Source: MPNP01 sp026709725 (GTDB taxonomy: Bacteria > Pseudomonadota > Alphaproteobacteria > Rhodobacterales > Rhodobacteraceae). From it: a stretch of 64,000 nt of DNA. The notes under the pieces were generated by a model. It was not told the DNA's origin. It saw only the letters and a list, made by a program, of their open reading frames with translations, and did not search any database. Positions within the stretch are counted from its first letter, which is position 1. The number at the start of each line of letters is the position of its first letter. Position numbers and translations under genes: made by a program. The stretch lies in NCBI GenBank assembly GCA_965200805.1, contig OZ241384.1:1116001-1180000 (forward strand), in the 5' to 3' direction. This document shows positions 16,730 through 24,748 of this stretch, piece after piece.

Positions 16730-16909
16730 ATGACCAAAACCGACACCCGCCCCACCGTGCGACTCAAGCCGAACGCATATCAGCCCAGCAAGGCCGAACT
16801 GGACGAACCCGTCATCATCCGCAAGCGGGACGGGTCGATCCCATCGCCGGAAGAGTTTGTGCGGATCGCCCTGCGACCCATGACCATCAAGGGAGATGAT
16901 GACGCGTAG
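16730..16909 (+). CDS. small hypothetical protein inside the transposon
   Basis: A 59-aa protein (MTKTDTRPTVRLKPNAYQPS...) with an AAAGGTG ribosome-binding site 5 nt before ATG 16730. It is charged, with no membrane segment or signal peptide, and contains an RLKPNAYQPSKAEL block and a short acidic tail GDDDA. It sits between the methyltransferase stop and the right transposon end and reads the same way. I cannot assign a function. A role in transposition, methyltransferase control or immunity would each fit the position. It is clearly separate from the transposase. Confidence 0.6.
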   Translation: MTKTDTRPTVRLKPNAYQPSKAELDEPVIIRKRDGSIPSPEEFVRIALRPMTIKGDDDA

Positions 16910-16960
16910 CTCATTCCAGAATTTTCGGAATTCCAATTCCGATGGATCTTCCGGTCAAGC

Positions 16961-16987
16961 AAATTGGGATTTTGGTATATAATCCCC
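16961..16987 (-). repeat. right terminal inverted repeat of the transposon
   Basis: 27 bp, a perfect reverse complement of the left end at 12529-12555. On the plus strand it ends ATATAATCCCC at 16987. Confidence 0.96.
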
Positions 16988-16995
16988 AATGGAAA
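16988..16995. repeat. 8-bp target site duplication, right copy (AATGGAAA)
   Basis: Exact copy of 12521-12528, abutting the right transposon end. Confidence 0.95.
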
Positions 16996-17100
16996 GACCT
17001 GTCAAAGGAGAGGGACGGTCTTGAGCAAGATCCCAAGAGTCACTGGCTCAAGCCTGTCCATTACTGGTGGCCAAGTCAATCCAAGGACAAAACCTTATAA
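16996..17100 (+). pseudogene. DUF429 family protein, 3' remnant downstream of the transposon
   Basis: The 35 codons after the right target duplicate continue the split gene: DLSKERDGLEQDPKSHWLK, then PVHYWWPSQSKDKTL and stop TAA at 17098-17100. The frame matches 12013-12528 once the element and one duplicate are removed. No start codon or ribosome site suggests independent expression. Confidence 0.85.
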
Positions 17101-17179
17101 TCGAGAGGGTTCCTGGCAACAAAACAGGCCCTCAACAAGAATCAAGGCAGCAAGATAGAGCTCATGAAACAGGGGCTGA

Positions 17180-18198
17180 TCAGGATGAATTGGCGCGATT
17201 CTGCAAATGCTGTATACGGGAGATCAGTTCCCCAAATCCAACTGCATCTTCCTGAAGCAAACCTGCATCAAGCATTTTTTTGTAGTCGTGTTTCATCTCG
17301 TCAAGTGCCTCACCAGTTGGTACCAGTCGTAATGCGCCTGTAACAGCATCATCATAATCAATGGGCTCTCCAGTTTGGGACTTCTCACGAAAAAAGTGAT
17401 TTTGATGCTTTGCAACTTCGCGAGCAAGCGCACGATCTTCAAGTGCATCCTGAGGAATACCGTTGACATCGAGACAGTCGAGGTCAAACCAATGACGCGC
17501 ATACGGATCTCCTCCTCTGAACACACCTCTCAGACAGTATGTGTGAACTGCGATCGCTTTTTCCCAGAATGTTCGCTTTGCGCTCATAACCCTCAGATAG
17601 GTGCTGGGAGTCTTGAGATTCTGAAGAGCATACGAGATATCACAATGAACTTCATGCTGTTCAAATGGTTCTCCCGTTGACCGCGCCCCGAACTCCAAAA
17701 GAATTGTAGGCCGTACGTATCCTGTACCTCTTCGGACGGCACGATAGTCAAGATAAATCTTGTGGCCATCGTTTCTCAGAGATGCAGGAAGCACTTCGTT
17801 TGTAATCTGATTTATAAGGATCGGCAGGACAACTTCCCTGACCTTGTCCTCAAGGCGTGCACGAATTGCCTTCATCCATTTTTGTGCCTGGGAGCGGCTG
17901 GGTGGATATGGGTCATTTGGGTTCTTGATCAGATCAGGGATGACTTGCCTTATGTCGTAAGTCAGATCGACATCTTCCGAAAATCGATTGATAGCTTTAT
18001 AGGCCTTCGATAAGGATGTTCCTCCTTTGAGGACGAGGACGCCGCGACTTCACTTTGAAAGAGAACTCCGAGCAGCCAAACAACCCATATGTCTTTTTCA
18101 AGTAGATCAGGGGGGTGTCCGAGTTTTGAAGCCGCGGCTTCCAATGCATCGACTTTGTCACGATCTGCCAGTTGAAAATAATTGGCTGCCTGGCTCAT
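17180..18198 (-). pseudogene. abiEii: AbiEii-type nucleotidyltransferase toxin, frameshifted
   Basis: The gene reads from ATG 18198 (MSQAANYFQLADRDKVDALE..., with LLEKDIWVVWLLGVLF) and then leaves frame. The conserved nucleotidyltransferase core VLKGGTSLSKAY and RFSEDVDLTYDIR is encoded in another frame that stays open to the stop at 17180. The shift lies near 18035-18050, just before the LKGGTSLSK motif. AbiEii toxins of type IV toxin-antitoxin systems block growth by nucleotidyl transfer. A single indel has split this one into about 79 and over 280 residues. The second part (IRARLEDKV..., DLDCLDV) is otherwise well preserved, so the break looks recent, unless it is a sequencing error. Confidence 0.8.
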
Positions 18199-18753
18199 TG
18201 GACAGCAGCGAATGCGCTGATCTCCTTGGCCATCCAGAGTGGTGCATTGGCACGCAGGGAGAGAAGTTCAAGCCACTCATCGTCAGTCAGCTGAGGCCTG
18301 ATGTGTCTCAGGGCCCGACCCGCCTCGACCCTCCCGATATATGCGAGTGCTCTAAAGGCATGTCCTGCCCGACTTTCAGAAGCGCAAAGCTTCCAGTTCG
18401 GAACATGCTTCAGCTCCACGCGTTGTGCACCCAGTGTCAAGACGCGGTCCGGTCCAGATGTCCAGTAGACATACCGTGTCGGGTTTTGTGTTGACAGGCC
18501 AAGGAGATTGGCTGCAGATGCACCATTGATCGAAATGCGTTCACCCGTTGATCTTGCGAGGCTTGCGACAACGACCGCAACAGAGGGGGGACGCTTGCCA
18601 AAGCGTGATGGTATGGGCAAAACAAAGATACCACGCCTGATCCGCATGAGATCCCCGCGCTTCACCAATCTTGACAACGCCTGGTCGATTGCAGCACGCT
18701 CTCCAAGATGGAGGCATTCCCTTGCGGAAAGTGTTGCACCCTCCGGCAGGGCC

Positions 18754-18761
18754 TTTGCGTA
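18754..18761. repeat. MITE target site duplication, left copy (TTTGCGTA)
   Basis: Identical to 18911-18918. The 8-bp size agrees with the IS1595 family. Confidence 0.92.
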
Positions 18762-18910
18762 GGGGATTATATACTTAAGTTGACAGGAATCAAAATACCC
18801 GATGATATCCAAGCACTTAAAGTATCAATGAAATATCTGGTAAAGTTTGTTGTAACAAACTGATTTACTTGAACTAATTTAGATTCTGTCAACCAGTCGA
18901 TATAATCCCC
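18762..18910. mobile_element. 149-bp MITE with IS1595-like ends
   Basis: A non-coding element flanked by the perfect 8-bp duplication TTTGCGTA (18754-18761 and 18911-18918). Its ends are imperfect inverted repeats of about 29 bp, both starting GGGGATTATAT and both carrying TTGACAG about 19 bases in. The outer 11 bases match those of the 4.5-kb transposon upstream, so the transposon's transposase may move it in trans (inference). It contains an internal 18-nt palindrome and interrupts the AbiEi gene. Confidence 0.9.
18844..18861. repeat. 18-nt palindrome inside the MITE
   Basis: AGTTTGTT, then GT, then AACAAACT: an 8-bp stem with a 2-nt centre. It is not followed by a T run, so it is not a standard terminator. 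It may be a structural part of the element. Confidence 0.75.
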
Positions 18911-18918
18911 TTTGCGTA
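18911..18918. repeat. MITE target site duplication, right copy (TTTGCGTA)
   Basis: Identical to 18754-18761. Together the two copies mark the insertion point within codons 10-13 of the antitoxin gene. Confidence 0.92.
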
Positions 18919-18948
18919 GGCCTTTACGGCTTCGGATATGGTTCTCAT

Positions 18949-20202
18949 GGCAGATCCCTCTTGTCAGATACATAACCGGTTTTCTGACAGTCTTCAAGCC
19001 AAAAACAGATCAGCCGTGGCAATTAGTCCGAACCTCCAGAACCCGATCAGCGCACGTCTCCGATCCTGAACAGGTCCGGTTTTTCAGGAAGGGGGTCTAC
19101 TGGCTCCGACCCGACCGGGCCCGTTTGCGCCCAATCCAGAACCCGTCAATGACTCGAGCCAATCAAAGGCTTTGGCCTGCAGGGGTGTCGGCCGTGTGCT
19201 CATCCGGAAGGCCTGTGCATTCTCGAGGCAGGGATCGACGGTCTTGCGGGTGATGGTGCCGGGATCGGCAGGCAGGGTCCGGAAACTGTGCACCGGCGTG
19301 CCGTCCGGGGCCCTCTTGCCGGCAGCCCTGGCCCCGGCACGCCCTGATCGCGCAGCAGGGGCGCGGGCGGAGGGGCGGTCATCCCGCTCCCCTCCTCTTC
19401 GTCATCCGGAGGCGGGGTCTGAGAGCCCGGCGCATGGGACATTCACGGTGCAGGCCCCACAGAGGAGGCCAGCATGCAGGGGAGGCAGGGGCCCGGACCC
19501 CCCCGGTCTCTCCCATCCGGGGGTCCACGGTCTTCAGGCCGCCCCCTCCCATTCCACCGGACAGGGCCCGCTCCGCGCGCGTCTCTTGTACGCCCTGACC
19601 GTCCCGGGCCATCCATGGCATCACTGTCAAGACGGGTACGGATGACAGTGATACCGTCCAGTACAGCTTCCGGGCGCTGGATCCAGTGATGGGCTTTGCC
19701 ATCCTGGACCTGCCGATCACCCGGCGGGCCCGCGCCCCGCCCGTGGCTGCACCGCCGGAGTGATGATGCCGGGGACGCCACCCGGCGCGCCGGGTGGCGA
19801 TGGCGATGGGCTCGAGAGGCGCCCGGTGGCGGCCAGCAGCGCTTCGCGCGCGCGGTCCTCGGCCAGCAGGGGCCGGAAGGGAGGATCCCAGGGACAGACC
19901 CCCCCCTGCCTGTGACCCGTCCCCCTTGTCATGACCCATGGGGAGGGATGCTCTCCCGGCCATCGGAGATTGATGCGGGGCGTCACGGGTCACTTCAGCC
20001 GGGTCCGTCGCATCAAGGAGTGACATCGCCACTGTCCCGTCCCCGATGCGGGCCCGGATGGCGGGGGCAGGGCCGCATTTGGGTGGAAGGGGTCTGGAGG
20101 TTCGGGTTAGCCGGACAGTTGATTTTCCCGTACATATTTTGACTGGATTGCATCTTTCTGTTTTGCTACATGCCATGTTGTGATCAGCAAGAGGCACGAA
20201 AA
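18949..20202. other. long gene-free, very GC-rich stretch
   Basis: About 1.25 kb between the antitoxin start and mntA. From roughly 19100 to 20080 it is strongly GC-rich with long open frames on both strands (for example minus strand 20197-19379). Their translations are low-complexity, rich in Gly, Pro, Arg and Ala, with no domain I recognise and no good ribosome site. One stretch on the plus strand (19628-19760) reads GITVKTGTDDSDTVQYSFRA, then LDPVMGFAILDLPITRR, and looks protein-like, but it has an upstream stop and no start. It could be the relic of a decayed gene. No tRNA or attachment site was found. Confidence 0.4.
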
Positions 20203-20514
20203 ATGCGTCCTGAGATTTCTAAAAAAATGGACGAAATCTCTGAACTCTGCCGGAAGTACAGGATTCGCCGTCTTGAAGTTTTTGGTTCCGCAGCACGGGA
20301 GCATGATTTTGATCCCGAGTCGAGTGATTTTGATTTTATCGTGGACTATGTTCCACTTGACGGGCCCGGGACATTGAAACGCATCATGGGCTTCCGCCAG
20401 GATCTTGCGGAGATCATGGGTTGCAGGGTTGATGTGATGGATCGGGGTGCGAAGCCCAACAGGTATTTTATGGCCTCAGTCAACAGGGATCGCACAACCA
20501 TCTATGCCGCATGA
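20203..20514 (+). CDS. mntA: MntA-type nucleotidyltransferase antitoxin
   Basis: A 103-aa minimal nucleotidyltransferase. The catalytic motif is GSAAREHDF...SSDFDFIV: GS, 12 residues, then DFD, which fits the nucleotidyltransferase-fold metal site (the spacing is two longer than in the textbook GSX10DXD). In HEPN/MNT systems this enzyme polyadenylylates and neutralises the HEPN RNase. Start ATG 20203 has GAGG 8 nt upstream. It overlaps hepT by 11 nt. The motif is intact, so this pair, unlike the AbiE pair nearby, appears functional. Confidence 0.88.
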   Translation: MRPEISKKMDEISELCRKYRIRRLEVFGSAAREHDFDPESSDFDFIVDYVPLDGPGTLKRIMGFRQDLAEIMGCRVDVMDRGAKPNRYFMASVNRDRTTIYAA

Positions 20515-20908
20515 TGCCCGCAGTTGTCTTGATGATATCGTACACGCTGCTGACCTGATTGAATCATTTATACAGGAATACGACCACACTGCCTTTGAGG
20601 CAGACGAAAAAACGGTCAGTGCGGTTGAACGTCAGTTCACCATTATCGGAGAAGCGATGACGAGGCTGCACAAGATTGCACCGGAAATCACCTCTCGTAT
20701 CCGTGAAGCTCGTGAGGTTATCAACTTTCGCAATGTCTTGACCCATGGGTATGATTGGGTCGAAATCGATAATGTTTGGAAAATCGCCAATGATGATCTT
20801 CCTGGTCTGCGTGGTCAGATCAACGCGATTCTGGCTGAGATGGATCAATCTCTACTTGGTCGTGATGCTCCGAATCGGCACAAGAGATCACCACTCGAAC
20901 CAAAGTGA
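20504..20908 (+). CDS. hepT: HepT-type HEPN ribonuclease toxin
   Basis: A 134-aa all-helical HEPN-domain protein. The RNase motif RX4HXY is present as RNVLTHGY near residues 80-87. The start is taken at ATG 20504 (MPHDARSCLDDIVHAADLI), inside the end of mntA. Such toxins cleave RNA and are inactivated by the partner nucleotidyltransferase. The pair follows the mobile region and is a second toxin-antitoxin module within 3 kb. Confidence 0.9.
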   Translation: MPHDARSCLDDIVHAADLIESFIQEYDHTAFEADEKTVSAVERQFTIIGEAMTRLHKIAPEITSRIREAREVINFRNVLTHGYDWVEIDNVWKIANDDLPGLRGQINAILAEMDQSLLGRDAPNRHKRSPLEPK

Positions 20909-21099
20909 AAGGATTCGGGTTCGACAATTGATTCGCAAGGTGCCAAAATTGCCGGGCAACTCTCTCCACTCGCATTCTGGTAATCCTCTCTCCCTGCTTC
21001 CAGTCTGAGGGTGCGAATCTCTGGGGATCGATTTCCATTGATCAGTGAATTTTGTGTGCCTGATACCACAGAAACGGCTCTGGAAACCATCTTGGGTCT

Positions 21100-21969
21100 T
21101 CATCGGATTCTGATCGGAACAACCTCAACCCGACGGTTGGTCTTTCGGCCCTCTTCCGTGTCGTTGGTCGTGAGGGGTGCGAGGTAGCCGATGCCGTGCA
21201 CGGTGATGCGATCTCTGTCGATGGCATATTTGTCGGAGAGGTAGCTGAGGACCGCCCGGGCGCGGAGGACCGAGAGTTCCTGGTTTCCTTCGAGGGAGCC
21301 GGCGGTGTCCGTGTGGCCAACCAGGGCGATGGCCATATCCGGATTGTTCTGCATCCAGAGTGCGAGTTCGGCGAGAACGGGATAATCGCTTTCAACGAGC
21401 TGGCCTGAACCCGAAGCGAAGATGAGGCCATCGATGACGGAGTGGCCATCCCTGGTCAGACGGGCGATGAATGGGGAAGAGAGTGCAGCGGTGGGCACTG
21501 GTGTGGTGGTGGTCCGGGTGCCAAGCCTGTCGATCTGGATAAACCCTGTATTCCTGGTCCGGCTTGCGAGAAGGACGACATGGTCGTCCTGATCCCTGGT
21601 GCCGACGAGGTAGTGGTAGTCGCCGAGACTGACGAACATGTCGGGGAAGGGCGCCACACTGATGCTTCGGCGGAAGGCAATACCGCCGCACTCCCGATCG
21701 TGACAGCGGAAGATCTCTCGATAGCCGTCCTGCATCATGGTTTGCCAGTATGATGAGAGGATATCCAGTGGTGTGCGGTCGGGATCATGATGAACGATTG
21801 TGCGATAAAGGCTTGCTTCAATGTTCAGATCGGGCCGGGTGCCGTCCGTTCCGATCGCAAGTGGAATCCGATAGCGGCTGATTCCTTCATTCCTGTCATG
21901 GACAACGTCGGAGGCCAGGGTCGGAGCGGCCAGACATGCGATGGCGATGAGGGGCGCGATCTGTCTCAT
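21100..21969 (-). CDS. OmpA family protein with signal peptide
   Basis: A 289-aa exported protein. The N-terminus MRQIAPLIAIACLAAPTLAS is a typical Sec signal peptide, which is why ATG 21969 is chosen over the longer frame. The C-terminal ~115 residues form an OmpA-like peptidoglycan-binding domain with FASGSGQLVESDYPVLAELA, VGHTDTAGSLEGNQELSVLRARAV and RITVHGIGYLAPLTTNDTEEGR followed by NRRVEV. The middle region (about residues 25-165) is unassigned. It probably anchors the envelope to peptidoglycan in the periplasm. It lies 25 nt downstream of hemW on the same strand. Confidence 0.88.
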   Translation of the reverse strand: MRQIAPLIAIACLAAPTLASDVVHDRNEGISRYRIPLAIGTDGTRPDLNIEASLYRTIVHHDPDRTPLDILSSYWQTMMQDGYREIFRCHDRECGGIAFRRSISVAPFPDMFVSLGDYHYLVGTRDQDDHVVLLASRTRNTGFIQIDRLGTRTTTTPVPTAALSSPFIARLTRDGHSVIDGLIFASGSGQLVESDYPVLAELALWMQNNPDMAIALVGHTDTAGSLEGNQELSVLRARAVLSYLSDKYAIDRDRITVHGIGYLAPLTTNDTEEGRKTNRRVEVVPIRIR

Positions 21970-21994
21970 GGGTGTCTGGCTGTCATGGGACTGG

Positions 21995-23194
21995 TCATGA
22001 CTGGGGTCGGGGGGTTTCGTCCGGACCGCTCTGCAGCAAAGCGAGAAGAATCGGATTGAGCCGCAGGCGACCCTGCAGGGTGGTCTGAAGGCGGGACGGG
22101 TGTGTGGTGAGCCATCCCGCGTGGACGAATTCGTCAATCAGTGCGGGGCTTGGCGGGTCGCCACCAAGGGCATGAAAGCGATCGAGGCAGGCGCCTTCAT
22201 CAAGCCGCAGGGCATTCATGAGGTACTCCCCGGCCTGGGTGGATGGGGAGAGTTCCGTGCGACAGGCTTCACCCCTGGTGGCGGTGGCCCTGAGAAATCC
22301 GTGTGGATGGCGGCGGGTCTCAATCGCATATCTCCGGTCATCGAGTGTCAGTCTTGAATGGGAACCCGGCCCAATGCCAAGAAAATCATCATAGCGCCAG
22401 TATAGCAGATTATGACGGCCATAGTGACCATTGCGGGCGAAACTTGAGACCTCGTAGGCCTGATACCCGGCCTGCCGGCACAGCTCCCAGGTCAGGAGCT
22501 GCATGTCCGCGGACCGGTCTTCGTCGGGGAGTCCGGGCAACTGGCCGTTGCGATGCAGGGTGCCAAACCCTGTCCCCGGTTCAATGGTCAGCTGGTAGAG
22601 GGAGAGATGTCGGGAGCCATGCAGCAGGGCTTCACTGAGTTCGGCGTGCCATGCTGCGGTGGTCTGATGGGGGCGGCCAAAGATCAGGTCAATGCTGACG
22701 TTATCGACATGGCGTTGGGCAAGGTCGAGGGCCGCAAGTGCTTCGTGGACGGTGTGGCGGCGGCCGAGAGCGATGAGGTCCGTGTCCCGGAGTGACTGGA
22801 TCCCCAGTGAGATCCGGTTGACTCCCGCCGCGGCATAGCCACTGAAGTTCTCACTTTCGGACGATGTCGGGTTGGCTTCGATGGTAATTTCGGTGTCGGC
22901 GGGAAGGGTCCAGATCCGTTCGATGGCCTCAAGAAGGGTGGCGACACTGGCTGGAGCCATAAGACTTGGTGTTCCACCACCAAAATACACGCTCTGGATG
23001 GAGCGGGGACCAATTTCGCTGCGATAGGATTCGAGGATGGAGCAATAGGCCCGGACCCACATGTCCTGATCGACAGATGTTGCAGGGTAACGGTTAAAAT
23101 CGCAATAGGGGCAGATGCTCTGGCACCAGGGCCAGTGGATATAGAGGCCAAGAGATGGCCCGGATGGCGGACTCGAACATGAGTCAGGGAGCAC
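21995..23194 (-). CDS. hemW: radical SAM heme chaperone HemW
   Basis: A radical SAM protein of about 399 aa (formerly called oxygen-independent coproporphyrinogen oxidase-like). The SAM-cluster motif is CX3CX2C (WPWCQSICPYCDF) at residues 24-31 from GTG 23194. FGGGTPSL, EANPTS, NRISLGIQS and the YEVSSFARNG block follow as in HemW. GTG 23194 has GGAG 7 nt upstream; a TTG at 23212 would add six residues. HemW delivers heme to membrane enzymes. The start overlaps rdgB by about 11 nt. Confidence 0.93.
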   Translation of the reverse strand: MLPDSCSSPPSGPSLGLYIHWPWCQSICPYCDFNRYPATSVDQDMWVRAYCSILESYRSEIGPRSIQSVYFGGGTPSLMAPASVATLLEAIERIWTLPADTEITIEANPTSSESENFSGYAAAGVNRISLGIQSLRDTDLIALGRRHTVHEALAALDLAQRHVDNVSIDLIFGRPHQTTAAWHAELSEALLHGSRHLSLYQLTIEPGTGFGTLHRNGQLPGLPDEDRSADMQLLTWELCRQAGYQAYEVSSFARNGHYGRHNLLYWRYDDFLGIGPGSHSRLTLDDRRYAIETRRHPHGFLRATATRGEACRTELSPSTQAGEYLMNALRLDEGACLDRFHALGGDPPSPALIDEFVHAGWLTTHPSRLQTTLQGRLRLNPILLALLQSGPDETPRPQS

Positions 23195-23807
23195 CGAGAC
23201 ACTCCGCGGCAAATGTCTTCAGAGCCAGGGCCCGGTGGCTGATCATGTTCTTGCGATCCCGATCCATCTCACCAAAGGTCACCGTATGGCCATCGGGTAT
23301 GAAGACCGGATCAAAACCAAAGCCAAGGGCACCGCGCATGGGCCAGGTGAGGCGACCTGCAACCAGACCTGCATAGAACTGTTCATGGCCATCGGGCCAG
23401 GCAACACAGAGCGTGGATCGGAACTGTGCCCGGTGTGGCTCCGGGACGGAACGGGACATGAGGAGATTTCGGACACGGCGCATTGCCATCGGATAGTCGC
23501 GGCCATTCGCTGTCTCGGCCCAGTCCGCGGTTGCGATGCCGGGCTGGCCATCAAGGGCATCCACTGTCAGCCCACTGTCATCGGCAATGGCAGGCAGTCC
23601 GGTCTTCCGGGCAGCCGCATGAGCCTTGATGGCGGCATTGGCTGCGAATGTATCGCCCGTCTCATCGGGGGCCGCCAGATCATGGTCATCACTTGTGGTG
23701 ATCATGATTGCCGTGTCCGCGAAGAGGGATCTGAACTCTTGGAGTTTCCCGGGGTTGTGGGTTGCAATGACAATCCCACCGCCGAGGAGCTGGCGGGGCG
23801 GTGGCAT
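23184..23807 (-). CDS. rdgB: XTP/dITP diphosphatase (RdgB/HAM1)
   Basis: A 207-aa house-cleaning pyrophosphatase that removes XTP, ITP and dITP. Hallmarks: IVIATHNPGKLQEF near the N-terminus, IADDSGLTVDALDGQPGI, FGFDPVFIPDG and the C-terminal MISHRALALK. The ATG at 23807 overlaps the rph stop (a GTG three nt upstream is equally possible). The rph-rdgB-hemW order is a conserved alphaproteobacterial arrangement. Confidence 0.95.
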   Translation of the reverse strand: MPPPRQLLGGGIVIATHNPGKLQEFRSLFADTAIMITTSDDHDLAAPDETGDTFAANAAIKAHAAARKTGLPAIADDSGLTVDALDGQPGIATADWAETANGRDYPMAMRRVRNLLMSRSVPEPHRAQFRSTLCVAWPDGHEQFYAGLVAGRLTWPMRGALGFGFDPVFIPDGHTVTFGEMDRDRKNMISHRALALKTFAAECLGAP

Positions 23808-24544
23808 CACTCGGCAGGGTGTTCGGAGGGCATCGCAAGTGCAGCCTGCTGGCTTTCAAGCAGCTGCTCGATCCCTTTCCGGGCCAGGCTGAACATGCCG
23901 TCGAACTGGTCCTTGGCAAATGCAACACCCTCGGCTGAGCACTGGATTTCGACGATCTGACCAGCAGCGGTCATGACAAAATTGGCATCCACATCCGTAT
24001 TGCTGTCCTCTTCATAATCCATATCCAGCAGGGTGTCATTCCCGGCAATCCCGCAGGAGACAGCCGCCACCTGATCAATGATCGGGTTTCGGCGGACCAG
24101 ACCGATCCCGTTCATGTGCCGGGCCGCCATCGCCAGCGCAACCCAGCCGCCACAAATTGCAGCACAGCGCGTGCCGCCATCGGCTTGCAGAACATCACAA
24201 TCGACCGTGATCTGGTACTCGCCAAGCGTGGCAAAATCGACGCAGGTCCGCAGGGCTCGTCCGACAAGGCGCTGAATTTCCGCAGTCCGACCGGAAAGGG
24301 TGCCCCCGCGACCATCGCGGCGGTTTCGATCCTGGGTGGCTCTTGGGAGCATGGCATACTCGGCCGTGACCCAACCGAGTCCGGTGCGACGCCTGAAGAG
24401 CGGCAAACGATCTGAAACAGATGCTGTGCAAAGAATGCGAGTCCGGCCGACATCAATCTGGCACGACCCCTCGGCATGGATATTGACATTGGGTGTTATG
24501 GTCACAGGGCGCAGCTCCTGCAGTGTCCGGTGTTGTCTTGGCAA
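23807..24544 (-). CDS. rph: ribonuclease PH
   Basis: A 245-aa phosphorolytic 3'-5' exoribonuclease that trims tRNA 3' ends. Motifs: GRTRILCTASV, GWVTAEYAMLPRAT, EIQRLVGRALR, VDCDVLQADGGTR and MDYEEDSNTDVDANFV. The start codon is TTG at 24544 (MPRQHRTLQELRPV) with GGAGAG 7 nt upstream. It is divergent from hrcA, sharing a roughly 200-nt intergenic region. Confidence 0.95.
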   Translation of the reverse strand: MPRQHRTLQELRPVTITPNVNIHAEGSCQIDVGRTRILCTASVSDRLPLFRRRTGLGWVTAEYAMLPRATQDRNRRDGRGGTLSGRTAEIQRLVGRALRTCVDFATLGEYQITVDCDVLQADGGTRCAAICGGWVALAMAARHMNGIGLVRRNPIIDQVAAVSCGIAGNDTLLDMDYEEDSNTDVDANFVMTAAGQIVEIQCSAEGVAFAKDQFDGMFSLARKGIEQLLESQQAALAMPSEHPAE

Positions 24545-24748
24545 GACTGTCTCTCCGTCGATTGATGGTCCAAAGGGGTGGTTGCCTCAATCACTACAAC
24601 CAAAGCCGGAACTTGTCCAAGATGGCAGGAATGGTAACCTGAACAGATGCTGTCGGGGCAAAATTGGGCGGGCATGATTGCCGGGGGCGAAGCATGGGAC
24701 TGGAGTGTTTGTAGCAATGCCTGATATCAGTCTGGTGGGGTGCAGAGT

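Larger units (their letters stand above)
12529..16987 (+). mobile_element. IS1595-type transposon (4,459 bp) with passenger genes
   Basis: Bounded by a perfect 27-bp terminal inverted repeat (12529-12555 and 16961-16987, outer bases GGGGATTATATACC) and by a perfect 8-bp direct repeat AATGGAAA. Beyond 27 bp the ends stay similar through a CTTGAC segment. Inside are an IS1595-type transposase, a 956-aa methyltransferase-like gene and a 59-aa ORF, all in the same direction. It disrupts the 3' end of a DUF429 gene, whose remaining codons follow the right duplicate in frame. Intact ends and duplicates suggest a fairly recent insertion. A usual IS1595 element is near 1 kb, so about 3.3 kb is cargo. 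Confidence 0.95.
18195..18948 (-). pseudogene. abiEi: AbiEi-type antitoxin, 5' end interrupted by a MITE
   Basis: The original start is ATG 18948 with AGAGGGA 6 nt upstream: MRTISEAVKAYA then KALPEGATLSARECLHLGER, once the 149-bp element and one 8-bp duplicate are removed. This matches AbiEi/DUF6088 antitoxins, with a winged-helix N-terminus (QALSRLVKRGDLMRIRRGIF) that normally autoregulates the operon. In the present state the frame can only start at TTG 18812 inside the element, giving a 205-aa product with 17 element-derived residues and no visible ribosome site. It overlaps the abiEii start by 4 nt. The C-terminal half is intact. Confidence 0.82.

Noticed and set aside
18844..18861. Transcription terminator at the MITE palindrome
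   Set aside because: The stem is AT-rich and only 8 bp, and no U run follows on either strand.
19379..20197. 272-aa minus-strand open frame
   Set aside because: The product is low-complexity, rich in Gly, Arg and Pro, with no motif. The frame appears open because of base composition.
24545..24748. CIRCE operator for hrcA-grpE
   Set aside because: No TTAGCACTC-N9-GAGTGCTAA repeat or close variant is present in the divergent region.
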